Assembly: GCA_030267565.1 (NCBI GenBank)
Contig: BRXU01000020.1
Coordinates: 2,311,501-2,375,500, forward strand
DNA length: 64,000 nucleotides
Source of the DNA: Pleodorina starrii
Lineage: Eukaryota; Chlorophyta; Chlorophyceae; Chlamydomonadales; Volvocaceae
Direction: 5' to 3'
Positions 35,365-46,722 of this stretch are shown here, one piece after another. The notes below the pieces were generated by a model, which worked only from the letters and a program-made list of their open reading frames with translations, did no database searches and had not been told where the DNA came from. The stretch's first letter is position 1. Every line of letters begins with the position of its first letter. A program made the translations under genes and the position numbers.

Positions 35365-38300
35365 ATGGCGGAAAAGAAGGTCTTCGCCGCCATTAAGGAA
35401 GTGGAGGTATGCTGGAACGATTGTGGCACCACCTGCTGCTGAAGTGAGCCACGGAGCTGCCAACCGACATCAAACTGCTGTCCAACAGGTGCAAATTGAG
35501 GCGGCCCACAAGCGTCGGCTGCAGCACCAGGAGGAACTTCTAAAGGAATATCTCAAATCGCGAGAGCCGCTGCTGCAGAGGCGGTGGGGCTGCCGGAATT
35601 GGAACGAGGGTTTTCTTTCTGTCGTGTGCAGCCCTCGCCCGCCACGCCGAACATGAGCGTGGACGCGCTTCCGCCCCCCGATTTCGCCTCTGTAGTTCCT
35701 AGATTGTGTCGCCATGTTAAGGAGGCGAGACGCCAGCTTACACGCCGAGTTTACCTCGACTGCGTGACGCATGGGGCAAATGGCGCGGTGCCGATGCCCC
35801 ACACGCGCAAAGCCCAAACCACAGAGATGCAATGAACATTGCGCACGACGATTTGGCTCATCGTCTTCCTTTGCATCGCAACCTTCCAACTGCCCCGCCC
35901 GATATTTCCAGTCGCAAGCCCACGTAGCTAACCTCCGGCAGCGTCCCCGGCACGCTCCGGGCGGGTCCTGTCATCTTCGAATCTGCCAACGTAGCCATCC
36001 AGATAATCCGGGGATTCTGCCTTGCGCGTGACGGGCACATCGCAGGCCCTCTCTGCCTACCCGGTAAAAAATATCCTCTGTGCGCTGCTGTCCCTGTGTT
36101 CTGCGGCAGGTACGAGCTCGTCACCGGCCGGTCCGAGCCGACCGATGAGGAGCTCCAGGTACGAATTTCCCGTACTTTGTGTACCGCAATGTGTATGTAT
36201 TGGGTGTTTAAATGTGAGGTTTCGGAGCACATTCTCGTTTGAGCAGTGCGCGTGCAGCGACGCGTGATGGTGGTGGCGGCGAGGGGCGGGCAGAGGTCAG
36301 GTCAACTGGGTCCAGGGTCGGAGGACGACTGGACGTGTCAGAGAGCGGGGAAGCCAGACAGGCCCGCTGGCCCCTCCGCAACCCACCACCACTTTCCTTG
36401 CACCGCTTCCCACTGTTTTGCCGTAGGGCTTCAAGCCCCAAGGCGCCGCGGCGGCGGCGGCGGCAGCGGCGGACGCCAAGGCCGGCGCCACTGCTGCCGG
36501 CAGCGGCAGCGGTAGCAGCGGCAAGCGGCCCCAGGCCCGAGGCGTGCCCTTCTTCTGGCTCAATGCGCTCTGCAATGAGGTGGGTAGAAAACCGTAGCAG
36601 AGTTTAAGACCGTAGCAGAGGTTTAGACCGTAGCAGGGTTTTAGACCGTAGCAGAGGTTTGGACCGTAGCGGAGGTTTAGACCGTAGCGGAGTCGCCGAT
36701 GTGTGTGTCTGTGTGTGTGTGTGTGGGGGGGGGGGGTTCCGTAGGTGCGGTGGAGCCCGGCAGTGCCGGAAGCCCGGAGGCGTCGTGCGGTACACCGTGT
36801 CGTACGTGCCGTACTCATAGCCGTACCCATTGTCGTACCCCGTACCCATTGCCGTACACCGGCCCCCCTCAGGAGAAGCTTTCGGGGCTGATCACGCCCC
36901 GCGACCGCTGCGCGCTGGAGTACCTGGAGGACGTGCGTTACGTGAGCGGACCCATGGGTCTGTCGCTGGAGTTCCACTTCGCCCCCAACCCCTACTTCCA
37001 CAACAAGGTAGGGAGATGGGACATTCCTGGGGCATTGGGAGTTTGAGTGGTGGTGGTGATGGTGGTGGTGGTGGTGGGTGCGGGGGGGGGCCGGGAAGTC
37101 CATGTCAGTTGACACACAAGCGGCAAGAGGGCCCGGATGTGGAGGGCCCGATGATTGTCACGACGATAGATGCGACGGAGCGAAGCGATCGGAGCCTCTA
37201 AGTCTGGTTCTGTGCGACTGTCGTACAACCGTAATCGAGTGGCGTTTCAGGCATTCTGCCTTTCACTCTTTCACTGAAAGGCAGAATGCCTGAAACGAGA
37301 GAGTTGAAGCGCAATAGTCTCGCCACTCGATTACCGTTGTACGACAGTCGCACAGAACCAGACTTAGAGGCTCCGATCGCTTCGCTCCGTCGCATCTATC
37401 GTCGTGACAATCATCGGGCCCTCCACATCCGGGCCCTCTTGCCGCTTGTGTGTCAACTGACTTGGACTTCCCGGCCCCCCCCCCCACCCCCACCCCCACC
37501 ACTAGCGGAGACTGCCCCGTCCTCCCATCCACCACACACCACACCACGCCCTGCCCCTTTCCCTCCCCTCGTTGTAAAAACACCCATCGTACGGTATACC
37601 GGTACTCATCTCCGCTGATTGCACCCCACCATATACGGTATACCCGCGCCCCTCCCCCCCTTGTAAGCTCCCCAGATGTCAATCCGGTTCCGTAATAACC
37701 CCAAGCCCAGCCGCCCTCACCCGCCCTGCCTCACCCGGCATCATCTCATGCCATATATAATGGAGCATATCACTCCCTGACCCCCCCTCCCCGGTTTCAA
37801 ACCCACCCGCCCGCCGTTGCAGGTCCTTCGCAAGGGTCTCTTCGTAAAGCGCCGCAACCAGCAGCAGCCGCAGCAGCCGCAGCGGGTGGGGGAGGCGGGC
37901 TCCGGGTCAGGGGCCGCCGCTGCCGCCACCTCGCCCTCGCCCTCCCTGGCCCTCCGTGGCCTGGATGCGTTGACTGCCGGTGTGGAGGAGGTTCGTGAGG
38001 AGGCCAGTGGCGTGGACTGGAAGCCCGGTCGCAGTCTGCTGGTGCGCACCGTCCACCAGCATCAGCACCAGGGCAAGAAGGCGGCGGCGGCGGCGGCGGG
38101 GAAGAAGGCGAAGAAGAAGCCGGAGGCTGGCGGCGGCGGCGGCGGCAAGCAAAACAAGAAGGTGGGTGGGCAGCAAGGTGGGTGGGTGGGTGGGCGGAGC
38201 CTTCTGCAGAAACGGGGACGGGGAGGGGGAGGGGGAGCGGCGTATGAGGCGGAACGGATGGGTGGAGGGGTTTGAAGTGGTGGAACTGGACGGAAGGTGT

Positions 38301-40042
38301 CATTGGTGTCCGCAGGAGGGGAACCCGGCCTTCCCGTACAGTACGGTATACGGGAATTCCGGAGCTCTGCTGAAGAGCGGGAAGATGACGCACTTCCTGC
38401 GGTACTGCTCGGTGCCATATCGGTGGGCCCCTGCAGCCACGTTTCTTTGGGGTCCCTAACGTGTAACTGAGGAGGAGGTTTGCTCCTCCCTCCCATTGAG
38501 GTCGTCGTTTGGCTCTTGCGCTTGTGTGCAGGCAGCCGGCGGTGGCAAGGCGGCGGCGGCGGCAGCGGCGGCGGTGCCCTCCCGTTCCAAGCGCCACCAC
38601 CACGGCAAGAAGCACGCGGGGCCGGCACCCGACCTGCCCGACCCCGAAGAGGAGCAGGAGGACGAGGAGGAGGAGGAGGCGGTCGAGGAGGAGGAGGGAG
38701 GAGAGGAGGAGGCCGAGGGGGCTGAGGACGATGCGAGAGCGGGGCATGCCAGGTGGGTGTGTGGAGAGGCGGGGTTGGAGTCATGCCTGCCGGAGTGCTT
38801 GTGCTCGAGGGTGGTTTGCGGGCCTCCCTCCCTTGTATGGCCGGCGAGACGTATCGCTTGGGCACGAAAGTTACTTTCCCTCGCAGCTCTGGGCTTCCGA
38901 CCCCGCTTCCGTTGTCTTGAGGAGTGCCGTGCCGTGCCGTGCCGTGCCGTGCCGTTAGAAGCGAGGCTCCATTTTGCTCTCAGGGCGCTCGCGCTCCCAA
39001 CTTCGTCTTGTTTCTTTCTTTGCCCCAGTCGTCGCCCATTATTGTCCTCATGTCACCCCTCCCCAGTCCCCCATCACCCCTCCCCAGCCCCCCATCACCC
39101 CTCCCCAGCCCCCCATCACCCCTCCCCAGTCCCCCATCACCCCTCCCCAGCCCCCCATCACCCCTCCCCAGCCCCCCATCACCCCTCCCCAGTCCCCCAT
39201 CACCCCTCCCCAGCCCCCCATCACCCCTCCCCAGTCCCCTCCCCACCGCTGTGGATACCAAACCCACCTCACCCGACCCACTTTCCCCACGACCTTGTCC
39301 CCCCTTCCCCCCACCCCCACTCATCAGGCGGCGGCCCTGCCCCTCCTTCTTCCGCTTCTTCCTGCCGCTGTTCAGCGGGGAGATGCGCAGCCGCAAGGAG
39401 GTGAGGGAGGAGGGCTCCGAGGGTGCTGGTGCTGGTGCTGGTGCTGGTGGGGGAAGCGGTGAGGGAGGCTCGGGGGCCGGGTGCTGTTCAGGGCCGGCGG
39501 CCGCAAAGCGGTGAGGGAGGGCCGGGTGCTCCAGGGTGGGGAGGGGGAGGGTGCCCGGAGTCGCGAGACGCTGTACCGAACTGCGGGCCGAGAGCCCCGG
39601 AGCGGCCCCGCGCGCGTGTGTGTTGTGTGTGTGACGCAACGTTGCGTCGTGCTTGCAGTTGTGTGTACATACCGTACATGTGTGGATGGGTGGATGGGCC
39701 AGCGTGCGGTCTGGGGATGTGATGTGATGTCCCACGACGAAGGTGACCGCCGCCATCGTCGCTGCAACAACGGACGGGCACACCCTCCCTTCCACAAGGC
39801 ACGTCACAGCACGGCACGGCACGGTACGGTGCCGCCGCAACCGGCAGCCCGGGCAGCGCCAACTCAGCTCAGTGTGCGTGTGGGTGCGCGCGCGTGCGTG
39901 TGTGTGTTCATTGCCAATCCGTGCCTCCGGACTGCATGCGTGTGCTCCTCCCCCCTGCCCCATGCCCCTGCTCGTCCACACCCCTGCTCGTCCTTCCCGA
40001 CCGCCGCAGCATGACCCGACCTTGGAGGCGGGCGAGGACAGC

Positions 40043-40073
<31 letters not shown>

Positions 40074-43000
40074 CGGGGGACGGTGCGGCACAGCAGCAGC
40101 AGCGGCGGCGTCAGGCGGATGGGGAGGTACTGGACGCGATCGTCAAGCGGGTCATTCCCCGGGCGGTGCACCTCTACCTGGCGGGGACGACAGCTGGAGC
40201 CAAGGTGGGGGAGGGCGTGGCGGCGCGGAGAGGAGGGAATGTCGTGCGACGGATGTGTGCCCAGGGTTTTTGTGTGAGTGGTGGTGGGGGTGGATTTGAA
40301 GGGTACGGAGAGGGGGTGTGTGATGTGATTGCCTGTCAAGCAGTTGGGGCGGTTGGGGCAGTTGGTCAAACAGCCTCCCCGCATGTCCGCTGCTGTCCGC
40401 TGCTGTCCCCGCATGTCCGCTGCTGTCCCCGCATGTCCGCTGCTGTCCCCGCATGTCCGCATGTCCCCGCTGCTCTCCCCGCACGCCGCTGTTGTGTGCG
40501 GTGGCCTGCTCTCGGGGGAGGGGGAGGTGACCCGTGGTTCACAATGCGCGTCTTCACACTGCGCGTGATGCATTTGCCTCGACCTGATCCTCCTGTTGCC
40601 CCTGCGCCTCCTGCTCCTCACCCGCCCCGGACCCTGCTCCTGCCCCTCCTCTCCTCCTTCTCCTGCCCCTGCCCCTGCCCCACCTCCTGCCCCTGCCCCT
40701 GCCAATTCCTCTGGCCCCCAGGCCCACAACCGCCCCGGCGGAGGCACTAAGGCGGCCTCCGAGGCTGCTGAGGAGACTGCCGAGGAGGTGGATGTGGATG
40801 TGGAGGTGGATGATGATGAGGGCTTCCAGTTGGTCAGCGGCAGTCCGGCGGGGGACGTGGGGTCGCTGGCGCTGGGGGCACAGAGGGCACTGCACGCGTT
40901 GATGGTAGGCCGGTGGGGGTGGGTCGGGGGATGGGGGGGTTGTGGGTGGGTTGTGGGTGGGTGGGGTTGTGGGTGGGAAATAGACAGGTGGACGGTTGGA
41001 TTGGGGGGGGGCACTACACATTCAGCGAATGCCAGGGACAGGCAGCCACGCCGTGCAAGAAAGGGGGTGGGGGGAGGTTTCCGGAATTTCCGGGGAGGTT
41101 GCAACTGCGGTCGCTGTTATCCGCACATCACCAGCACTTGGGGTGCACTAACGGCACTTAACCGCCCGCACTCAATACACCCCAGGCCCGTACACAGCCC
41201 CGTGATCGGTTCTGACCGGATCAGATCAGATCAGATCAGATCAGATCGGACCGGTTCGGACCGGATTGTAAGAGGGCCGGCAGCACTAGTAAACCCTAAA
41301 ACCCAGATTACGCAGAAGTCATTCGCTCGTCAGCTCGCACCGCGACTCGCCATGGGAGTTTTGCTGCTCGTCCCACTTACCGCGCCAACCGCCACAACTG
41401 TCAACCGCCTTGCAGGCGCTGCAGCGGCGGTTGGACGAGCTGGCTGCTGGGCTGAAGCGCGGCGAGTGGGAGGCGTGGGTGGTTGAGATGGGCGAGGTGC
41501 GGCGGCTGGCGGCGAGGAGGCGGACGCTGCTGGTGGGGCCGGCGGGTAAGAGGCTGGAAGTTGAGGAGGTGAATGAAGAGGCCGCGACTTGAAGTTGATG
41601 ATTGATTGATTGATGAGTAGTGCAAAGTAACTGCGAAAGCGTCTGGGGTGGGATGGGGATGGGGAGGGGGGTGGGTAGTTAAGAGACTGCGGAGAGCTGG
41701 GGGGACCGTACGACAGTCGAGTCGCGAGGCTGCGCCGCCCCATGTGTCCAGTGGGGCTGTGCGGGCGCGGGGTGGGGCGTTGGGGTGGGGCGCGGTGGGG
41801 CGGTCGGGGTGGGGCGGGGCGCGGTGGGGCGGTGGCATGTTTGACCCTTCCTTTGCCATGGGAAGATGGGAAGGGAGAGGCAGGGCGTCCCTTTGCGACC
41901 AAAGGTATGCGACTTGGGGCCCCCCATCTTCCTGCGGCCGCCCGCTACCCTCTCTCAACCCTCCCGTTTCGTAGTCGAGCCTCATTCTCGCCCCCTTCCG
42001 CACCCATTCATTCTCTCCCCCCCCACCACCACCCCCAAACAAAACACACACACACATGCACAGGTGCCACCACCGGCAAGCTGTCAATCCCCGCCTTCTG
42101 GCTGCGGGCGCTACGTGCCGTACCGTACGGCTCGCTGCTCGTACAGCACCGGGACGAGCGGGCGCTGTCGTACCTGGCGGATGTACGACTGGTTTGGGAC
42201 ACGGACAGCATGCCAACCCCCGAGGAGCCCACTCGACGGCTGGACCGTGAGTTAGGGTTTTAGGGTTTTGGGGTTTTGGGGTGGGTAGCGGGGGGCGGGG
42301 GGCGGGCATATAAGAGGACATACCGGAGCCGAGGGAAGTAGGGGACCGGCAACCACCACCCAGTAACACTTACCAGGGCATACATACCTGTGCCCTCCTT
42401 TCCAAATAATGTAATGGAGCATATCACTCCCCGCTCCCCTTCCTCCTCCCCCCTTCTGATATGATTCCCTGACCCCCTTCCTCCTTCCCCCTTCTGATAT
42501 GATTCCCTGACCCCCCTCCTTTCCCCCTCCTCCTCCCCCCCTCTGCCAGTTGAGTTTGAGTTCCTGCCCGACAACCCCTACCTGGCCACCCCGCTACTTA
42601 CGAAGCACCTCACCCTCACTGCACCCGGGGGCAGCCTCAATCGGATGTGGCTGGCGGACAGCCAGGTGGGGGGGGGGTTTGGGGGGGTAGGGTGGGGTGG
42701 GTGGGTGAGGTGGGTGAGGTGGGTGGGTAGGGTGGGGGGGGGGGTGAGGTGGGGGTGGGGTGGGGTCGGTAGGGTGGGTGGGTGCATGAGACCTCGAACC
42801 GGGAGGGTGGAAGTCCACCACACCCACGCCCGGCGTTAGTTACCTGTCCGGTTGGACACCAACCAACCAACCGACCAACCAACCAGCCAGCCAACCAACA
42901 TGTCCCACCTCAACCCACCGACACACCCTCTCTTCAAATATCCTCCCCCTCCTTCTTCATCTTCTTGTTGGCCCCCTTCCTTTCCTGCGCAGTCCGATCC

Positions 43001-45294
43001 CGTCCAGTGGCACCCGGGTCACGACCTCACCATCAAAGCACCCCCACAGCAGCAGCAGCAGCAGTCGGGGAGAGGTGTGGAGGGCGGCGGGCAGTCCCGG
43101 TCGGGCTCGGGCCCCCGGACCCGCAAGGTCCCCTCCTTCTTCGCCCTCTTTGATGACTCTCCGGGTGAGTGGGTGGCTGGGTGGCTGGGTGGCTGGGTGG
43201 GTGGGGGTGGGTGGGTGGCTGGGGTGAGGGTGATGGTGAGGGTGGCTGGGTGAGGGGTGGAGCGGCTGAGGGGTGTTGGGTCCTGGCTGACAGCCTGGTC
43301 GGAAGCAGGTGGAGGGCCAGCATTGACCAGCATATGTACGACATGTACGACATCCAGCGTAGTCCCGTCCTTCCTAGGTCCCCGCTTGGGGCTACAACGT
43401 CCGCAGGATTCCCGGTTTGGTTCTTGCATTACACTCTGCAACCCCAGCCCCCCCCCAATGGACGCATTTTCACCCTCTCCTCCCCCCTCCGGCTACCGTA
43501 TATGTGGATAACACCCCCACCCCCAACCCCACCAACCCCCCGCCACCCCCCTCTCTCCCTCCCTCTCTCCCCCTCAGGTGCGCTGTGTCGCGCATTCGGT
43601 ATCCCTGGAGCGCAGTCCGCCGCCGCACTGCAAGAGGCGAACAAGGTATGTACGGCAGGCATGTGCCGATGTACGGATATGAGCCCCTGGGCCGCTGACT
43701 CATCATATGCCCTTTGCGTGCCGTGCGCTTGGCATGCATCTGGGGAGGGGAGGGGGGGGGCACGCAGAGGGGCGGGGGGGGGCACGAAGGCAAGTGAGCT
43801 ACTCGAATGTGGAGGTCTGTCGAGCGCCGAGCGGCTCCAGGGCTCCCTCACCAGCCATCAGCTTTGCGTCCCACCTCCGTCCCCTGCTTGCCTGCGCTCT
43901 CTACCACTGCGTAACAACGTGCTGCTGTGTGTGTGTTTTCTGCGCGCTTTCGTACTTTTGCTGCCGTACTGTAGGCTCAGGAGGAGTTCCTGTCGGAGCT
44001 GATCAACTATGTCGTACACTTTGCGGGGGAGCTGGCGGCGGAGGTAGGGGTGTGCGTGTGTTTGTGTGTTTGTGTGTGTTTGTGAATGGGGGGGGAGGGG
44101 AGGGGTTAGGGTTTCGGGGGTTGGATGGGAGAAAGGGAAATGGAGGGAGGGAAGGAGGGAGAGGGCGGAAGTTGGAAAAAGGGGGGAAAGGGCGGGCGAG
44201 CGGTCTCTTTTATGTCACAGGTGGCCGGAAGCTGCAGTGGCCGGGAGGGGACGTCGTGTATTGGACGTAGGCTCGTTTGCTGGCTCCTTTCCGCAGCATC
44301 CTGTAAAGCCTTGCGCACAACTGTATCAAAACCTTGCCGTACATGTATTCACACGTGCCGTACAACTGCTTCTTTCTTTTACGCAGTCTCACGTGGATCT
44401 AGATGATTTCGGAGATGAGCGCGACGAGGACGACGAGGACGAGGAGGAGGACGAAGATGAGGAGGAGGATGAGGTGGGAAGGAGGAGTGAGGGGGGAGGT
44501 GGTGAGAGGGGGGCGGTGGGCGTGGGTGGTTGGGTGGGGCAGAGGCACGGCGGGGCGGAGCGGGGAGGGGTGACACGGACAGGATTGACAGGGGAGGGCG
44601 GGGAGTAAGGTATCGTACGACGGTCCTCGCCTGCTGCACTTTAATAAACCGTCGAACCCATGTGTGTGCCGTACGGCGTGTATCCGTACAGGACGAGGAA
44701 GACGAGGGCGAGGAGGAGGGCGAGGCGGCGGGTCAGCGCCGGGCGGCACGCCGGGCCGCAGTCAGGGCGGCGAAGCGCAGGGGCGGCGCCGGCGCTGACG
44801 GCGGCGGTGGCGGCGGCGGCGTGGGGCTGATTCGGCGGGTGTTCGGCGGCGGCGGCGGCGGTTCGCGTGGCGGTGTGGTGATGGCGGTGTTTGTGGTGGT
44901 CATGGTACTGGCCCAGGTCAGGGGGGTGTGGGGCGGTGGTGGTGTGTGTTTGTGTGGGAGGGGGGAGGGAGGGGAGGACGGAGGCGGGTTTTCGAGGAGA
45001 TGGGGTGGCGGGACGGAATGGGGAGTGCAGTGCTGCCGTACAATGCCGCCGTACAGTGCCGTGTGACGACGCCGTACCGGATCCAGGAATCTTGTTGCTG
45101 TTGTGTGGCAAAAACTGCACGGCACCCATTCGAACCATGTAGGTCTAGTTATAGGTATCGTACATACATGATGTCCCCATCTACCCCATCCCCCCTAACC
45201 CTTGCACAACCCCGCCGTACTTTGCCGTACACAGGTGCTTGTTTTCCTCGACACTCTGGACTTCGTCCGCGCGCGCTTCAATTGGGCGCCATAA
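35365..45294 (+). CDS. Tandem double NAP-domain protein with hydrophobic C-terminus
   Basis: Nineteen exons: 35365-35406, 35489-35583, 36110-36158, 36427-36579, 36873-37007, 37823-38161, 38532-38752, 39328-39400, 40010-40204, 40722-40904, 41416-41545, 42064-42246, 42550-42665, 42993-43164, 43578-43645, 43975-44043, 44387-44473, 44692-44916, 45235-45294; 864 residues. Domain 1 (about 1-434) has the NAP dimerization helix ending RRYELVTG, FFWLNALCN, PRDRCALEYLEDVRY, LEFHFAPNPYF, SLLVRTVH, SFFRFFLPLF and VIPRAVHLYLAG. Domain 2 (about 496-741) repeats the set: a new helix, IPAFWLRAL, RALSYLADVRLV, FEFLPDNPYL, LLTKHLTL, VPSFFALF. Acidic tracts lie in both. Residues about 832-851 are strongly hydrophobic, followed by a short tail. 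NAP proteins chaperone histones; membrane attachment is my inference. Exons 11 and 12 join in phase, with no start or stop between domains, which argues for one gene. Confidence 0.85.
36591..36690. repeat. Short tandem repeat in intron 4 of the double-NAP gene
   Basis: About five units of GACCGTAGCAGAGGTTTA (roughly 19-20 bp) follow exon 4 almost directly, after the donor site. Confidence 0.85.
37080..37490. repeat. Long inverted repeat (foldback) in intron 5 of the double-NAP gene
   Basis: The left arm 37080-37265 and right arm 37275-37490 are near-perfect reverse complements around a 9-nt loop. The innermost 21 bp (37245-37265 with 37275-37295) are perfect; the right arm has an extra block of about 25 nt near 37296-37320. 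It carries no coding capacity. It could be a foldback/MITE-type element or an intronic small-RNA hairpin. Confidence 0.9.
39053..39245. repeat. 20-bp tandem repeats in intron 7 of the double-NAP gene
   Basis: About nine copies of ATCACCCCTCCCCAGCCCCC (final part variable) occur. Every unit contains a pyrimidine tract followed by CAG, resembling a 3' splice site. Confidence 0.95.
40377..40495. repeat. Tandem repeats in intron 9 of the double-NAP gene
   Basis: Repeated CCGCTGCTGTCCCCGCATGT units of about 20 bp with some truncated copies. Confidence 0.85.
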
Positions 45295-45618
45295 GGACAG
45301 TCATGCAGGCATGGGTCATGTATGCATGCATGGGCAACACGCGACGTACGACGTACGACACACGCCACGTCATGCACACCACTTACGACGGATCATCATC
45401 AAGGCTGCGGCTGCAGCGGCTGCGGCTGGTGGTGGTGGTTCGTTGATGGCATCAGGCAATCGACACAGCAGCAGTCTTAGTTGGCAGCAGCGGGCGGGGG
45501 GGCTGTCGGTCCGTCTCCTATTTGAAATTCGGGTGTGCGCCCACGCCGTCCTTTGCTTTGCTTGGGGGCGCCAGCCGGGCCGCCAGCTAGCTACGGTACA
45601 TACAGCTGGGCTCCCTCA

Positions 45619-45651
45619 TGTAACTGTCAACTGAAATAACTGTAACTGTAA
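45619..45651 (+). terminator. Polyadenylation word cluster of double-NAP gene
   Basis: Three TGTAA words lie about 325-355 bases after the stop codon at 45294. TGTAA is the dominant polyadenylation signal in volvocine algae. Confidence 0.55.
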
Positions 45652-45817
45652 CGAACCCGCTTTCTACCTAGCTACACATTGCCACAGATAGCTAGACACA
45701 CACTACTACTGCTGCTGCCTGGGCTGCCTGGGACGCCATTCTTTGATTGGCGGCGCTAGGTAAAGAGGTCTATTTGCGACAACTGAGACCGGCGGCTACC
45801 AGTAGCCTCGGATCACT

Positions 45818-46208
45818 TCGGTTCGGATGGGATCGGTTCGGTTCGGATGGGATCGGTTCGGATCGGTCCAACTGCTGCTGCTGCTGTGGGCGGGGCCCGA
45901 TTACGGTCCTTTAATTGGCCGACGGAGAGGAGGAGGAAGGAGTGTGTTTTGACATTTCAGTTGTCCTGTGTGGAGCGAGGCCTCAGCTCCGTCGTCTGAA
46001 GCTTGTGTTGTATGTGTATGTGTAGCTTGTATCGATTGGGTGTAACGAACGAACGAACGAACGAGCGGGGAGACGCTCGAGTCGCCAGGAGTTTGGGTTC
46101 GTGTGTTTGAGGCTGTCCTGGCTTTAGCGGCTGTACGCGTGGTGGCGGGCCCCGGGAGTACCGAGAGTTGGTTCCAGGCCGGTTTCAGGCACGGCGAAAA
46201 CCCTAAAA
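45818..46208. repeat. 391-bp direct repeat, left copy
   Basis: It begins in a (GGATCGGTTC)n tract and ends at CCCTAAAA. It matches 50549-50939 in the same orientation over its whole length, with scattered substitutions and small indels. Neither copy has coding potential. Confidence 0.9.
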
Positions 46209-46722
46209 GCGTTTGCGTTTGCTAATACACATTATTTTGTAAGCATAATAACGTATGACGTATGTGTCTGATGCACATGCAAGCTCACGCAAACGGGTCG
46301 AAAACGGCAAAACGAAAACGCGTCGTCCGAGTCGTTGGTACGATAGCGATTCTGTTATGCACCTTTGGACCGTCAGAGCGAAATCGGATCAGCCTTGCCT
46401 AGGCATACATGAAATCCGTCAAGCACACATCTGCCTAGATGAAAGCACACATCTGCATAGGTGAAAGCGCTGCGGAGTCTGTGGTCGTTGATTTTCGAAC
46501 TGCCATTTCAGCAGCGGGCCAGCGGCCGAGTAAACTGTCGTGCCCAGCCTACAAGACATCTTGACGTTGTTCTTTATTTTTCCGGTTTTATCCGTTCAAG
46601 CCCGACATCCCTGTAAGCCACTGCTCATTTAAGCGCACTTAAGCGCAGAAGAAGCATACCTTGCTGCTAGGGGGCAGTTCTTAAGCTGTTTTGTAATGCA
46701 GCTGCTATTGTAAATCTACAGG

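Larger units (their letters stand above)
45295..46722. other. Intergenic region with 3' processing words
   Basis: No coding exon is seen. TGTAA words behind the double-NAP stop codon lie at 45619, 45641 and 45647. The first 391-bp repeat copy occupies 45818-46208. Just upstream of the MYND start codon the sequence TCTACAG|GATG looks like a 3' splice site, so an upstream untranslated exon is possible. Confidence 0.55.

Noticed and set aside
38980..39981. Long minus-strand frame over the 20-bp repeats
   Set aside because: It overlaps confirmed plus-strand NAP exons and owes its length to the repeat.
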